Shown here: piece by piece, positions 45,156 through 58,600 of the stretch | How the letters are laid out: each line of letters begins with the position of its first letter | How positions within the stretch are numbered: position 1 is the stretch's first letter | Source: Histoplasma ohiense | Taxonomy: Eukaryota > Ascomycota > Eurotiomycetes > Onygenales > Ajellomycetaceae | Direction of reading: 5' to 3' | Assembly: GCA_017607445.1 (NCBI GenBank) | Contig: JAEVHH010000004.1 | Span: 2,294,001 to 2,358,000, forward strand | DNA length: 64,000 nucleotides | Program-made: the position numbers and the translations under genes | The notes under the pieces: generated by a model | Told to the model about the DNA's origin: nothing | The model's database searches: none | The model's input: the letters and a program-made list of their open reading frames with translations, nothing else

Positions 45156-47123
45156 TCATTCACTAGTTCCCTGACCAGCGGAGCCAGATACTTGAGGCGA
45201 TCTGCTCGCTCGCCCCGTTATATCTTCCCACGTGGCCCCAAATCTCCTCCCAGTACTTGCCAACAGTCCTTCTTCCTCTGCTGCTTCCGCGTCCTCGTCG
45301 AATTGCTGTTCGTCTAACTTCGGTGTTCGGAATATTGTAACGAGGAAAACAAGGAGAGAGAGCCCTAAACAGTGAAATAGAAGAGGTTTGGTCGGTTAGG
45401 CATTTAATATTCTATTTCGTTGATGTTTTGAGAAGATAGCAGCCTGTTCGGCTCAGGTTATATATTCACCTACCAAGAAAGAAGAACTGCGCCCAGAAGT
45501 CGACTATACCAAAAAATGGGAAATTTAAAGTGATACGGTTCAGAAATGTGCTGACGACCGTGGGTGTGCAAATTTCCTTGGCGGTCGGGTTTTCTGCTAG
45601 TTCAGAGCAAGGCTTGATAAGTGGTTCCAGGCCGGTACAGTCTGGCTGTTCCCCGGGGTGCTTAGGTGGGTGGTCACAGAAAGTCTGTGGGCCGTACGTT
45701 GCATATTGTGGAGCGACTACCATAGAGATCGAGTAATTGAGTGCGAGCGTGATCAGAGTCAACATAACAGTTGTGATAAGGAGCGCCTGCGGTGACGTAT
45801 GGCCCTTGCGGAGCTGGAATATTCTGACCCATAAAAAGCGTATTCCTGTCGTTGCAATTCCAACGACGGAACTGCAGAAGAAAATGAGCACTAGGAATAC
45901 GAAGAGGATGTAATCAACCGGGAATATCTTGGCAGAATGGACGAATACCCAGTTAACCGGGTTGAGGATGTTGGTTTTTCCCAGGATATAACCGCAATTC
46001 TGTTTGCAGATAGAATTCATCGCCTTGTCAATACTAGTTAGGAGCATGGAGACCCAAACCAACATAGCAATAGCAAGCAAAAGCAAGCCACTAAGAAGTT
46101 TAAGTGGACGGAAAACAGCTGACAACTTAAACCACGCATTCAGGAGCCAACTCCCGCTGGGCCGGCGAGCTTCTTCTGCCAGACGCTGCCGTCGTCGTAA
46201 GGTCCGCGCTTGGCGTACCAAAGAATCAAGTTCCCTTCGTTGTTTCGAGGGTAGGCGATCCGGATTTCCACCGCAGCGACCTTCTAGCTGGCGTTGGCGT
46301 TCTATGTTCTCCTCAAGCCGTGAAGCTGTGTTCGCACTGAGAGTAGGGCTGGAAATGGCTGGGGCCGACTTGATAAAAGTGACGGGTAGCAAGGCTAGGC
46401 CGGTAGATGTATACAAGACATACACCAAAATACCAATTGTAATGAGCAAGCCGAGAGCAAAGGTTAAAGCTCGTTCTCCATCTGAAATTTGAAGCCTTAG
46501 TATGTTATGTAACCAAAATTACCTTCAGATCATAGCTATGCTTTGATAGAAAATTGAGGGAACATACGATTTTCTGTGAGCAGCCTTCTGAAATAGTCCA
46601 GATCAAGATTGGGTTCGTCCTTTCTTCGGCCAACGGGGACGAAGAATCCAACCAGAAATAGGATAACCGTCAACAGAATAAAAGCCACAGTGTATTTGAA
46701 GGCACCCCAAAATCTTTTCCTGAAAGTCTGAGAACCGTCCTCGCTTGCTACTTCATCATATTCTTCGTACCAAAAGTAGGTGAAAGGTACCACCAGCAGA
46801 CAAAGAACCGCATCGAGGGAGTAAAGAAAATAATAGGCCACAGTTAAGGAGAAGGTAATCTTGTCGACCTCATCCTGAGTCGCCCAGGATTTTCGTCGTC
46901 CTTCCCTGGGTGACGTGGTAGAAGATACCAAAGCCACATCGACTGGCAGTAAGAGGACTGTTGCTAGTAGCGCTGTGAGGGTGAATATGCAAACCGTGGT
47001 GACGAATGTAGACCTTTCACACGGGGTTTGGTAGATGTAGATGAAAATGGATGCCACAGCGACGAGGAGGAAAAACACGATCGCGTATACTACCCATATC
47101 AAAGAAGATTGTAGTAGTGCCAT
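45156..47123 (-). CDS. LMBD1-type lysosomal/vacuolar membrane transporter (probable cobalamin transporter family)
   Basis: Three exons: 47123-46568, 46481-45474 and 45364-45156, giving 590 residues. It begins MALLQSSLIWVVYAIVFFLL and has about nine membrane helices. Recognisable family segments are CIFTLTALLATVLLLPVDVA, DEVDKITFSLTVAYYFLYSL, TFALGLLITIGILVYVLYTS, SRLEENIERQRQLEGRCGGN and NYSISMVVAPQYATYGPQTF. This is the fungal version of human LMBD1, annotated in fungi as probable lysosomal cobalamin transporter. Most fungi do not use cobalamin, so the true substrate here is open. The C-terminal tail is acidic. It is divergent with CFT1 (about 540 bp). Confidence 0.92.
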
Positions 47124-47667
47124 ATCGAAAGGTAGTCTAGAAGCTTGAGGACGGAGATATCCACTCAGGGCATTGGCAAATATTCCTAGCTACATGCAAG
47201 GCGCGGAGAGTGCAGTGATTGGAAGGAACAGTAATTCAATGCGAAGTTCATTGAAGGTAGAGAGGTAATGTGAAAACGAAATCGCATCTCTAAATCTATC
47301 AACAACCCGAGAGTACACATGCATTGGATGAATATCAATCAAATCTTGGGCGTTGTTGTTGCTCTGTCGTCATACCTGATACAAGTTTGATCATGTGATT
47401 TAGAGCAGGTTTGAAGAGCCCCAGTATGGTTAACGCTAAGTCTAATTGGGAAATTTTGAGGACAAACCTTGAGCTTCAATATTATTCGACGAAGAGAGCC
47501 AGCAACAATTCCTGAACCTCATCCATTTTGCCTTGTCTTGTTCATTGTTGCGTTTCTTTTCCGTTTCAAATAATAATTCCCATGGTACGATAGCATATTC
47601 CTGTCTGGACTTCGCGATGCGAGTCTAGCTCTCCAAGCTCCATTCCAATATTTGATGAGTTCAGAGA
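47124..47667. other. Divergent promoter of the LMBD1-like gene and CFT1
   Basis: 544 bp without coding sequence. No specific element recognised. Confidence 0.55.
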
Positions 47668-50600
47668 ATGCAATGTTATACCGAGCTGCTGCCCCCTTCA
47701 GGGGTAACGCATGCTCTGACCGTTCCTTTCCTGTCGGCAACATCCAACAATCTGATAGTGGCAAAAACTACCCTCCTCCAGGTGTTTAATCTGGTTAATG
47801 TCGTCTACGGATCTGGTCCTGGCCAACCAGATGACAAAATTCGATCACAGTACACCAAATTAGTGCTGGTGGCTGAATATGCTCTCTCAGGTACCATTAC
47901 AGATTTGGGTCGAGTGAAAATACTTGACTCCAAAAGCGGTGGAGAAGCTGTTCTTGTCGCGACCCGTAACGCCAAACTTAGTCTCATTGAATGGGATCCT
48001 GAAAGACATCAGATTTCTACGACCTCCATTCATTATTACGAGCGGGATGATGTAAACATAAGCCCTTGGACGCCGAATCTTGCCAGCTGTCCCAGTTATT
48101 TGACAGTTGATCCGAGCAGCAGATGCGCGGTACTCAATTTTGGCAAAAAGAACTTGGCTATTTTGCCATTCCACCAGGTGGGCGATGACCTGGTTATGGA
48201 CGACTTTGATTCGGATGTTGAAGAACCGCATAGGAATATGAATCAAACTGCGGAAGAGACGGACGAGGCAAATAAGTCCAATGGACCAGTATTCCAAACT
48301 CCGTATGCATCGTCCTTCGTTCTCCCAATAGCAGCTCTAGAACCCTCAATGCTTCACCCTATAAGTCTAGCATTTTTATACGAATATCGGGAACCTACAT
48401 TTGGCATATTATATTCGCAAGTGGCTACATCCTCTGCTCTGCTACATGATCGAAAAGATGTAGTCTTTTACTCAGTTTTCACGCTAGATCTAGAGCAACG
48501 CGCATCTACTACCTTACTCTCGGTTTCCCGCCTCCCAAACGATTTATTCAAGGTTGTTCCGTTGCCTCCGCCTGTTGGAGGAGCGCTGTTGATTGGATCG
48601 AATGAGTTAGTCCATATCGACCAAGCGGGCAAGACTAACGCCGTGGGAGTGAATGAATTCGCTAGAGAAGCGTCTAGCTTCTCAATGGCTGATCAATCTG
48701 ATTTGGAAATGCGCTTGGAAGATTCTATTGTGGAACAGTTAGGAGCGGAAAATGGCGATATGTTATTGGTATTACTCAATGGCAAAATGGCGGTACTCAG
48801 TTTCAAACTTGACGGGCGATCGGTATCTGGAATATCTCTGAGGCCGGTCCCAGACCAGGCAGGCAGCTCTCTCTTAAAGGCGAAGCCGTCTTGCTCTGTT
48901 CCAGTTAGCAGAGGCAAAATCTTTTTCGGCAGTGAGGAAGGTGACTCTGTATTGATGGGATGGTCACGTCCATCTGCTAGAACGAAGGATCCACGAGCAC
49001 AACGAACGGGCGAGGGCAACATCGCCCAGCTCTCTGACGAAGACGACGACGATGAGGAGGAGGAGGATGATGACGATGATGCATATGAGGATGACCTATA
49101 TGCGACACCAATGACAACAGGAATTAAATCCCGAGATTATGTATCCGTGAACGGCACAGGCTTCAACGATTATATTTTTCGAATCCATGATCGCCTGTGG
49201 AATCTAGGTCCAATGAGAGACCTGACCTTAGGACGACCCCCTGGCATGCGAGATAAGGATAAACGCCAACCTGTCTCCAGCATACTAACAAATCTAGAGC
49301 TTGTCACAACCCAGGGATATGGCAAAGCTGGCGGTCTTGCAATCCTCAGGCGCGAAATAGATCCTTTTGTCATCGATTCATTGATGATCAAAGACACGGA
49401 TGGCGCACGGTCTGTGTATGTTAAAGACCCTAAGCTGCCTTCTCAAAGTGGGTCTCTTCCATTGAATCCTGGTAGCAACTATGACCACTACCTCTTGTTA
49501 TCCAAGTCCAAAGGCTTGGACAAGGAGAAATCAGTTGTGTACAGAATGAGCAGTGGAGGGCTAGAAGAAACCAAGGCGCCTGAATTCAACCCCAACGAAG
49601 ACCGCACTATTGACATTGGAACACTTGCTAGCGGGACCAGAGTGGTGCAAGTTCTCAAAGGTGAAGTACGGAGCTATGATAGTGGTAAGTTCATGTGCTT
49701 TTTTTTTCACTTTTATGATCAGCCACTAGGCTAAAATGAGATATTAAGAAATCACCTCGTTTTTGTCTCATGATTAATATGAAAGCGACTTTACTTCACG
49801 TATGGCATAATTAACTCGTGGTTAGGCCTTGGGCTCGCTCAAATATTCCCTGTGTGGGATGAAGATATGAGCGAAGAAAAATCCGTCGTTCATACAAGTT
49901 TTGCCGATCCCTATGTTCTGATAATCCGCGACGACCAATCCATACTGCTCCTTCAAGCGGATGAATCTGGTGACTTGGATGAGGCAGAAACCGATGGTAT
50001 CATTAATTCAACAACATGGATTTCAGGATCGCTTTACCAAGATAAATATCGATCATTCAAGTCATATGAAGGGCCGCCAAACATGAAACAGTCGGATAAC
50101 GTCCTCTTATTCCTCCTTAGCTCTGAATCAAAACTCTACGTAGGTAGCTGCACGTATTGATAACTTAGGATTAGAGTAAGCTAATTAGATTTGAAGGTAT
50201 TCCACCTTCCGAACGCGAGGGAGCCAGTGTTTACTACGGAAAGTATTGATCTATTGCCCCAAATACTTTCAACAGAACCTCCCCCAAGACGAGTAACCTA
50301 CCGCGAGACCATAACGGAGTTACTCGTTGCGGATCTAGGCGATTCTGTTAGCAGATCCCCTTACTTAATCGTGAGTTATCCCAATTTTGGGACAGAACCT
50401 TCTATCCGGCTTTAAAACTTACCAAATTCACAAAATTAGTTGCGATCCAGCAATAGCGACCTCATCTTATACGAGCCATACCATTACACCTCTTCCACTG
50501 AAAAGCAATTCTCTGATTTGCGGTTTGTGAAGATCGCCAATCATCATTTTCCCAAATTCCCTTCCGAATCAAATGTGGAGAAATATCCTGCGAATTGCAC

Positions 50601-52445
50601 CGCGCTATCGAAGCCACTGCGTGTCTTAGGGGATGTTTGCGGCTATCGAACAGTGTTTATGCCTGGGAGTTCTCCTTGCTTCATAATAAAATCTTCCACA
50701 AGCATTCCACATGTTATGAACCTCAGGGGGAAAACAGTCCATTCGCTAAGCAGCTTTAATATACCTGCATGTGAGAAAGGGTTCGTCTATGTCGATACCG
50801 ATGTAAGTATCTTTAGTTCATCTAATCTTATGGACAAGTAGCTTACACTCATTGTCCAGAATGTTGTCCGGATGTGCCGATTTCCTAGGAACACTCATTT
50901 TGACGGCTCCTGGGCTGCACGAAAAATTGGTCTCGGTGAACAAGTGGATGCCGTTGAATATTCCTCCTCATCCGAAACATACGTCATAGGAACCAACCAA
51001 AAAGTCGACTTCAATCTACCAGAAGACGATGAAATCCATCCTGAATGGCGAAACGAAGGTATGATACAATCATGTTGATGTAAACGTGGTCATTCCTAAT
51101 TGAAATCTTTAGTGATATCCTTCCTTCCCCAGATCGACAAAGGGAGTGTTAAACTGCTAACCCCAAGGACATGGTCTATTATTGATAGGTAAGAGAATCT
51201 CGAGCTAGTCTACGTATTCCTGTTAACAGATGTCCAGTTATAACTTGCGAACTGCGGAGCGTATAATGTGTGTCAAATGTTTAAACCTTGAGGTGTCCGA
51301 AATTACACATGAACGTAAGGATACGATCGTAGTAGGTACAGCACTCACAAAAGGAGAGGATATTGCCGCTCGTGGTTGTATCTATATTTTCGAGGTCATC
51401 GAGGTCGTTCCCGAGGTTGACCGACCGGAGACCAATCGGAAGCTCAAGCTGATCGCCAAGGAGGAAGTTAAGGGAGCTGTGACATCTCTCTCTGGAATTG
51501 GTGGTCAAGGGTTTTTGATTGCCGCCCAAGGCCAGAAATGCATAGTCAGAGGCCTCAAAGAAGACGGGAGCCTTCTCCCGGTGGCGTTCATGGATATGCA
51601 ATGCTATGTTAACGTGCTCAAAGAGCTCAAGGGTACGGGCATGTGCATCATGGGAGACGCCTTGAAGGGCCTTTGGTTTGCAGGGTATTCCGTGAGTTTA
51701 CAAGATTCTAAACAACGATTCAGCAGGAATGTCTAACAACAAATTTATAGGAGGAGCCATACAAATTGTCTCTTTTCAGCAAGGATGACGGTACCCTCCA
51801 AGTGATGGCCGCTGACTTCCTTCCTGATGGAAATCGCCTGTATATACTGGTCGCTGATGATGACTGTAACATACATGTTTTGCAGTATGACCCTGAAGGT
51901 GAAATTGTTTTTCCCTTCCTTTAATTTGACGAAAATGATTCTAACAAGCAGTCCCAACAGATCCTGGTTCTTCCAAAGGCGACAGATTACTGCACCGCAG
52001 CACCTTCCAAACAGGCCATTTTGCCTCAACCATGACCTTACTCCCTCGAACAGCAACTTCTTCATCACAAAGACCAGACGCCGACCCGGACATGATGGAT
52101 CTTGACTCCTCTGGGCCCCTTCACCATGTCCTTGTAACATCCGAAACCGGGTCTATTGCACTTATCACTCCAGTTTCTGAAACGTCGTATCGACGCCTCT
52201 CGGCCTTGCAATCCCAGTTGACCAATACGCTCGAACATCCTTGCGGACTTAACCCTCGTGCATTTCGAGCTGTTGAGAGCGACGGGATTGGTGGACGAGG
52301 TATGGTTGATGGTGACCTTGTGAAAAGATGGCTTGATTTGGGCACTCAGCGAAAGGCGGAGATTGCGAATAGGGTGGGCGCAGATGTATGGGAGATTCGT
52401 GCTGATCTGGAGGCAATTGGGAAGGGAGGGTTGGGATATTTGTAG
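47668..52445 (+). CDS. CFT1: Cleavage and polyadenylation factor subunit CFT1 (CPSF160)
   Basis: Nine exons: 47668-49684, 49826-50139, 50197-50370, 50440-50802, 50860-51058, 51113-51188, 51238-51691, 51751-51898 and 51961-52445, all phases fitting, giving 1409 residues. The start MQCYTELLPPSGVTHALTVP and LVLVAEYALSGTITDLGRVK are typical of Cft1. The protein is a large beta-propeller scaffold: an MMS1-like N-terminal part, an acidic insert (about residues 455-480, EDDDDEEEEDDDDD), and the C-terminal CPSF_A domain (RKLKLIAKEEVKGAVTSLSG, DFLPDGNRLYILVADDDCNI) ending VWEIRADLEAIGKGGLGYL. In CPF/CPSF it holds the poly(A)-site recognition module together with Yth1 and Pfs2. Eight introns, all GT-AG. 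The start lies 544 bp from the LMBD1 gene. Confidence 0.95.
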
Positions 52446-52807
52446 AATGTTTTTAAAATATTTTTTTCCTGCCCCTTCCATATCTGATAGCAGTACCTAG
52501 GTTATATATTTAGGTGTCTAGAGACATATTTCTGATCTAGGAGGCAATATAATACACTGAAGAGGTCGATCGAATTCATTTGACCAGCAAGGAAATTGCA
52601 ACGTAGCATTCTATACATCCTCTCGTGAAGTAGCATCATATGAAATCTAGAAAAAATGGGAAGGAAAAAGGTAAAAGAAAAGAAGACCAAGAAGAACATG
52701 CATAATATACAAGCTAGCTAGTGTTTAGCTAGTGCTGGCACACACACCCTCCCTTGCAAATATAGTATCCCATAAACCGTCACTCCCGCTACCCTCATTT
52801 AGTCAAA
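52446..52807. other. Convergent 3' region
   Basis: 362 bp between the ends of CFT1 and the small mitochondrial gene. Nothing else seen. Confidence 0.6.
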
Positions 52808-53482
52808 TCACTCAGCCTTCTTCTTCAGCGTCGCCGATAACTCCCGCGCCTTACTTTCCAGCCCAGCTATTTCCTCTATTCAGAAAGGAAAAGGCAACAA
52901 ACTATTAGTAAAACGGTCTTCTCTGGATCCATCTTTTGTTTAAAAGAATATTATCCACAACGAATAAGAGCGAGAGGCCAATTTCAGAAGCACCAATTTC
53001 CAAGCGCATATACTTGGGAAATAAAAAGTAACATAGCACATTAGGAGAGGTTGATGGGAAACTTACTATTTTTCATCACCTTCTCTTCATCAACCTCCAG
53101 CCTCATCCATGCCCAATAGATAATCTGGTACGTGAGCACGCCACCTAGAAAGACCTTTGCAAAGGCCCGGCCGAAGTTTTTGTATATGCTTGTCTTTCAA
53201 ACGATGGTATTAAGCACGCGCCGAGGCGTTTATCAAGGGTGTCAGCTACAAACAATAGGAGCATATAAAAGTTCATAAGAGAGAAACCGAGGGTAACGAA
53301 TGTCTTACGTGGGTTGAAGGTGCATTGGTGGTTGTGGATTGTTGCGTGCTATCATCGTTGAGGTGTGAAGGCGTAGAGGTGAATGTTCGCCGAGTTAGAG
53401 ACGATCGGACTGGATACTTTACAATACATGGTGATGGGAGTCGAGCGGCTTTTCGGATCCAAGGGTGAAACATTGTCGCCAT
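52808..53482 (-). CDS. Small mitochondrial inner-membrane protein, INA17-like
   Basis: Three exons: 53482-53309, 53193-53067 and 52875-52808, giving 122 residues. The start (MATMFHPWIRKAARLPSPCI) is basic with many Ser/Thr and no acidic residues until about position 43, a mitochondrial presequence. It is followed by FGRAFAKVFLGGVLTYQIIY, a single membrane span, then WAWMRLEVDEEK and a short coiled coil (EIAGLESKARELSATLKKK). The order presequence, FxR, membrane span, W-x-x-LE-x-x-E, coiled coil matches yeast Ina17, which assists assembly of the F1Fo-ATP synthase peripheral stalk. The match is by pattern, so the name is tentative. An E-box with CCAAT lies 140 bp upstream. Confidence 0.75.
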
Positions 53483-53621
53483 CTGGTTTAGACTGGGATC
53501 AGTGATATATAACATTTATGTGCTGAGAGATCCGCTCGGAGTTTGGCTCTGGACCGGGGCGGAAAAAGCATTGGCGGATATCGAGCGGAAGAGCCAAGAC
53601 TTCCAAGGTTGTCCAATATAT

Positions 53622-53630
53622 TCACGTGAT
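53622..53630. promoter_or_regulatory. TCACGTGAT E-box fused to CCAAT box
   Basis: The site overlaps ATTGG (CCAAT on the minus strand) and lies 140 bp before the INA17-like start. Same palindromic core as the sites before CDC26 and TRM112. Confidence 0.45.
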
Positions 53631-54541
53631 TGGAATATTTTCCCGAATTGTTGAAGATGCTTCCAGGTTTCGTCTCATACGTGGTCTACAATGTCAAAAC
53701 CGATTAAAGACAAGGTTGCACGGTCGTTGCAAAGAAGCCCAGAGGGCTTTGTGAAGCTAGTAAACCTATGTGAGACTCCTTTTGGACCAGAATTCCCAAG
53801 GTGGATGAAAAAAATCGAGATACAAAGCTCGAGAATATCCGCTGAGAGTCGCTTTCCCCATTATATACTATGAATCCCCTTTCATTAAATTGATGTTGCA
53901 GCCCCAACAAAGATGTAGGAGTTGCTGATGGGTTCAAGTTCTTTAACAACAGGATACCTAGATGCTCCTTTCTACCAGCGGCCCGCTCATTGCGACAGGT
54001 TCTCGCGGAGTTTTAATACATTTGGAAGAAATACGTTATGCAGGTCGCGACTACTTTGAGCTGCTTCCGCGAGACTTGGTTGCCATCCAGTCACCCTATT
54101 GAGATGGGCTCTGTCAAGGAGTCTTCAATGCCCACATTTGCACAAATATTAGTACCTTCCAGTTAGGGTTACCGTATGGTTTCCGGAGCGCGGTATCTGG
54201 ACTGGTACTCTGGAATCACGCATCCATGGACAAGTTCTTGCTTGGAGTAGGTTTAAGGGTGGTCTGTAGATAGAGGAAATCTTCAATATTAATAGCATGC
54301 AACACTGGGACCGTAGAATGAAAGCAGCCCGCAATCGAGATGAGACCTGTATGACCCTCATTTAATATCGACAAGCCGCCTTGCTTTTAGATTATTGGGT
54401 ACCTTAGTAGTGTCGGGCCTACTGTGGAGTTGCGACAGTGCTTTTGGCTTCAACTGACATGGAAACTTCTTCTGACAAGACCAAGTAGATGCTTGGGAAG
54501 TAGAAAAGCAATTGCGCCTGGGCAGGATTCATGGATTGTAT

Positions 54542-54551
54542 ATCACGTGAT
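54542..54551. promoter_or_regulatory. ATCACGTGAT palindrome
   Basis: Perfect decamer in the large spacer, about 1.1 kb from either gene start, so its target is unclear. Confidence 0.3.
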
Positions 54552-55631
54552 GGTACTGGACCGAAACACCGCCCGATTTTGCAGGATGAGGTGCGGAGTG
54601 ACAAACCTAAGGGCCGATAAGCTTGGTTTTTAAGCGCCAGGGGTGACGTCGATCACCGCATTTTTTTTTTTTTTCTATCTGGATATATTTCTCAATGAAA
54701 ATTGAGGTGGTGCCAGGGGAGCAATGGGGCCATCGCATTCTGACGAAAAACCCACCAAAATCCTGTTCGCGGGAACGTGCCAGCTAAGGAGACATGTGCT
54801 CTGCAGCAAACCCCGCTGTGTTTGAGGTGAATGTGGTACCTGGTGCTTGAAGACCGATGCGCAAATGATGGAATAACAAAGGCGCAAACCAGCTCTGGAG
54901 AGAGCATCGACCATTTGTTTGGCTTTCAACGACCAGAAGTCTGCAGCCGGAGACTTGGCACTAAACCGAGTTCGGACTTAGAGTGCCATTAGTCATGTAA
55001 CACTAGGCTTATCTGGGACTAGTCTCAGTGGATGAAGCAACCTTGGAAAAGCAGCCCAAAACCACCAAGGAGGCTCCAAGCGTTCGTGAGAGCAGGAAGA
55101 CAGAGAGGGAGAGTCGCTGCAGCAAACCTTCTCTGAATATTCTGATTCCAGTTTCCTCTTCGACTTCCGCTGTGCGTCGATAAATTTCTTCTGCTCTGTT
55201 CGAGGACCACTGGAACCATCGGGACTTCATAGGACATTCAAACTGCAATCATCGCATCGATCCCCGTACCCCAATTGTTCCGCTGACTCGAGGAAGAGCC
55301 CTGGCAGCACTGGTCGATGAACCCCGTCTTTAGCGTTCGAGCTTTGGGAGGAGTGTAAATGTTTGTTTCATCCGGCTGAACCTATTGCTCTCCTACTCTT
55401 CGTCCTTTTGCTCCTACCTCACTCCACCCTTACACTCTACCGCACTGCTTGTACGTGAACCTTTCAACTTCGTATTTTTTTTCTTTTATTGTTGGTCGAA
55501 GAGATTATTCCTATATTTAGAGGCATATAGCAGGGAATGAACCCCAATGTCCGGGTGTTCTACGTTTACTGTTGCTGATATTAGCACTCGGAAAAAGGGC
55601 TCCCTTACTGTATCCGGACGCGTGGGACATC

Positions 55632-58600
55632 ATGCCTCGCGCTTCGAAACGCACCTTGGAGGAGATCGTGTTGAAGTCAGATTCCGATGATGGCGATTAC
55701 AGCGATAGCAGGCCACGACCTGCGCGAAAATCCGCTACGGCCAAATCCAAATCAAAGAAACGGCCTACCAAAAGGCGGAGGAGAAACTCGATGATAGATG
55801 ATGATGACGATGATGAGTCCGACATCCTCACCAGCGAAGATGACATTTCTGCTGAATCTGAGTTTGATGAGGACGACCCTACCCTGGAGCGAAACGCTCG
55901 AGGATCAATAAAAAGGAGTGCTGCGAAAAAGGCCAACTATCAGCTTTCGTCTACAAGCGATGATGATGAAGAGGAATTGGAGGAGGAGGAGGAGGAGGAG
56001 CAGGAGGATGAGGACGAAGAAGAGGCAGATGAGCGGGATATGAAGGGGAAATCGCGAAATAATGACAAAGGCAGAACAACAAAACGACTACTGGTGAAAT
56101 TTCCCATCGCAGCCCAGTCCAGCAATACTCGCACCACTAGGAATACCAGGGGTCGAAGCGCCAGCAAGGAACATCCAACACCCACCGAATATCAAGGGAA
56201 TAGGCGAATTACTCGCCGAACCTATGATGAGACTGAGGATATTGTTGCTCTCACCGGTTCTGGACGCCACGTGGAGACAGTACGTAAGGCCACACGCAGC
56301 CCCGACGCCCTGCCACGGACACGCAGGGGTACTGCTGTGCCTGCCCGTGCCCCCTCCAAAAGTATCATCGATGAGGAAGATGATGGTGATAAGGTCCCTG
56401 TTGAACCGGTGGCGTCACAGATTGAAATAATGGAAAGTGACCAACACGGAGATTTCGAGGAAGACGCACCAGCTGTGGCTGCGTCAGATAATATTCAACC
56501 CTCAGCGGAAGCAGAAGAAAACGTCCAAGATAAAGACGTTGAAATGGGTGAAGAAGGCATTATACCTGAATCGGACCAAGGCGGGGAAAATGAAGACGAA
56601 GAAGAGGAGGAGGAGGAGGATGCTCCACGGTCTAGTAGAAACTCTCGGGCAAGTCGGAAGCAGAATATGGCAATTGAAACAGTGGAAGGGGCAAGCCAAG
56701 CTACTCGCCGTTCGGCGCGCAAATCTACGGCTCGAAATTCGCGACAACCACAAGACGATGGCAGTGATTTTGAACCCAATGATGACGAAGCTAATGATGA
56801 AGATTTATCTGAATCTGAAGCATCAGCCGCCTCACCACGCAAGGGCAGCCAACAAAATACCGAGGAGGTATATGAGAGTAGTAATGACCGTCGATCTAGG
56901 CTAAGAAAGCGACAATCTCATTCTCAAGGAAGAGTTGAGTCGGAGGCAGGTGAACTCGCAGAAGAACTTGCAGAGCTGAGGCCTGAACGCCGCCGCCGGA
57001 GAGTGCAAAATGAAATAATCTATGAAGATAAACCACGACGCACTCGGAAATCTGTGGACTATAGAATCATCCGACCTGAGATTACTTTGCCTATTGAAGA
57101 AGAAGATGCACCTTCCGGCTCTCCTTCCCGCCGCGGCCGTGGAGGAGGGAGCGGCTGGCAGAGGACTCTCTTTTCAACTTATGGCCCCTTTGGTGGCGCG
57201 GGAGGCCGTCCGCCACTCCTAGGGGGGCCAGCGGGTACTGGTGCAGCAGGTGGAGCGGACAGCGACAGTAGCGACGACGATTCCGGCCAAAGACCAATGG
57301 TTGGTGGGATGGCAGGGATGACCCCTACGTCAGGTCCTGCATCGGGGTTCAATGTTGCAGGCCATGCATTCGCACCGGACAATGCTCCTGGCTTGTCAGG
57401 CACTCCAGCGAATTTCGGGAAAGTGAAGGATAGACAAGCTCTGGCTGACGCTGACCCTCTGGGTATCGATCCAAATGTCAATTTTGACAGCGTGGGGGGC
57501 CTACAAGGTCATATTGACCAACTCAAGGAGATGGTTGCACTTCCTATGCTCTATCCGGAGATTTTCCAACGGTTTCATATCGTTCCACCTCGTGGAGTTT
57601 TGTTTCATGGTCCTCCTGGTACCGGAAAAACACTTCTAGCTAGGGCTCTCGCCTCAAGTGTGAGTTCAGAAGGCCGAAAGGTAACCTTTTATATGAGAAA
57701 GGGGGCGGATGCTCTCAGCAAATGGGTCGGTGAAGCGGAGAGGCAACTCCGTTTGCTTTTCGATGAAGCTCGCAAGACGCAGCCTAGCATTATCTTTTTC
57801 GATGAAATTGATGGTAAGTTCTTTGATGAACGTTTAACAATTAAGTGCCCTTGCCGAGAGAATCATTAGCTGATAGAATTGAAATACAGGCCTTGCGCCC
57901 GTCCGATCGAGCAAGCAGGAACAGATCCATGCGTCTATTGTTTCCACTCTCCTTGCGTTGATGGACGGTATGGACGGTCGAGGCCAGGTTATTGTCATAG
58001 GGGCAACGAATCGACCTGATTCTATAGATCCTGCCTTGCGACGTCCTGGGCGGTTCGATCGCGAATTCTACTTCCCTCTACCTAATACTGAAGCCCGGCG
58101 AGCGATTTTGGATATCCATACGCGGGGATGGGATCCTCCCCTTCCTAACGAAATCAAGGATGAATTGGCAGAGCTGACTAAGGGCTATGGTGGTGCAGAT
58201 CTACGGGCTCTATGCACGGAAGCAGCCTTAACTGCCGTGCAGCGAAGGTATCCGCAAATATACAGGTCCAATGAGAAGCTCCTCATCGACCCTAAGAAGA
58301 TAGAGGTTTCTCCGAAAGATTTTATGATATCACTCAAAAAGCTGGTACCCTCATCGGAGAGGTCCGCATCATCTGGTGCATCGCCTTTGCCCTCCATTGT
58401 TGAACCCCTTCTAAGAGTTCCTCTCCGCGACATAAAGCAAATCCTTGCAGAGATCCTTCCTCAAAAGAAGAGGCTTACGGCTCTGGAAGAGGCTCAGTTT
58501 GAAGAGCCGGAGGATTCGGTTGGGTTCAAAAGGGAACGGATGCAGCAAGAATTTGAGACTTCACGTATCTTTCGACCAAGATTGCTGATCCGAGGAAATC

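Larger units (their letters stand above)
53483..55631. other. Intergenic region, no gene recognised
   Basis: Between the divergent starts of the INA17-like gene and YTA7. Holds two CACGTG-type sites (53622-53630 and 54542-54551), a T-run at about 54661-54674, and a CT-rich stretch just before YTA7 (about 55380-55440). Short ORFs have no motifs. Confidence 0.5.

Noticed and set aside
55572..55631. Upstream in-frame ATG as the YTA7 start
   Set aside because: The 20 extra residues are unlike family N-termini, whereas MPRASKR at 55632 fits; transcript data could still change this.
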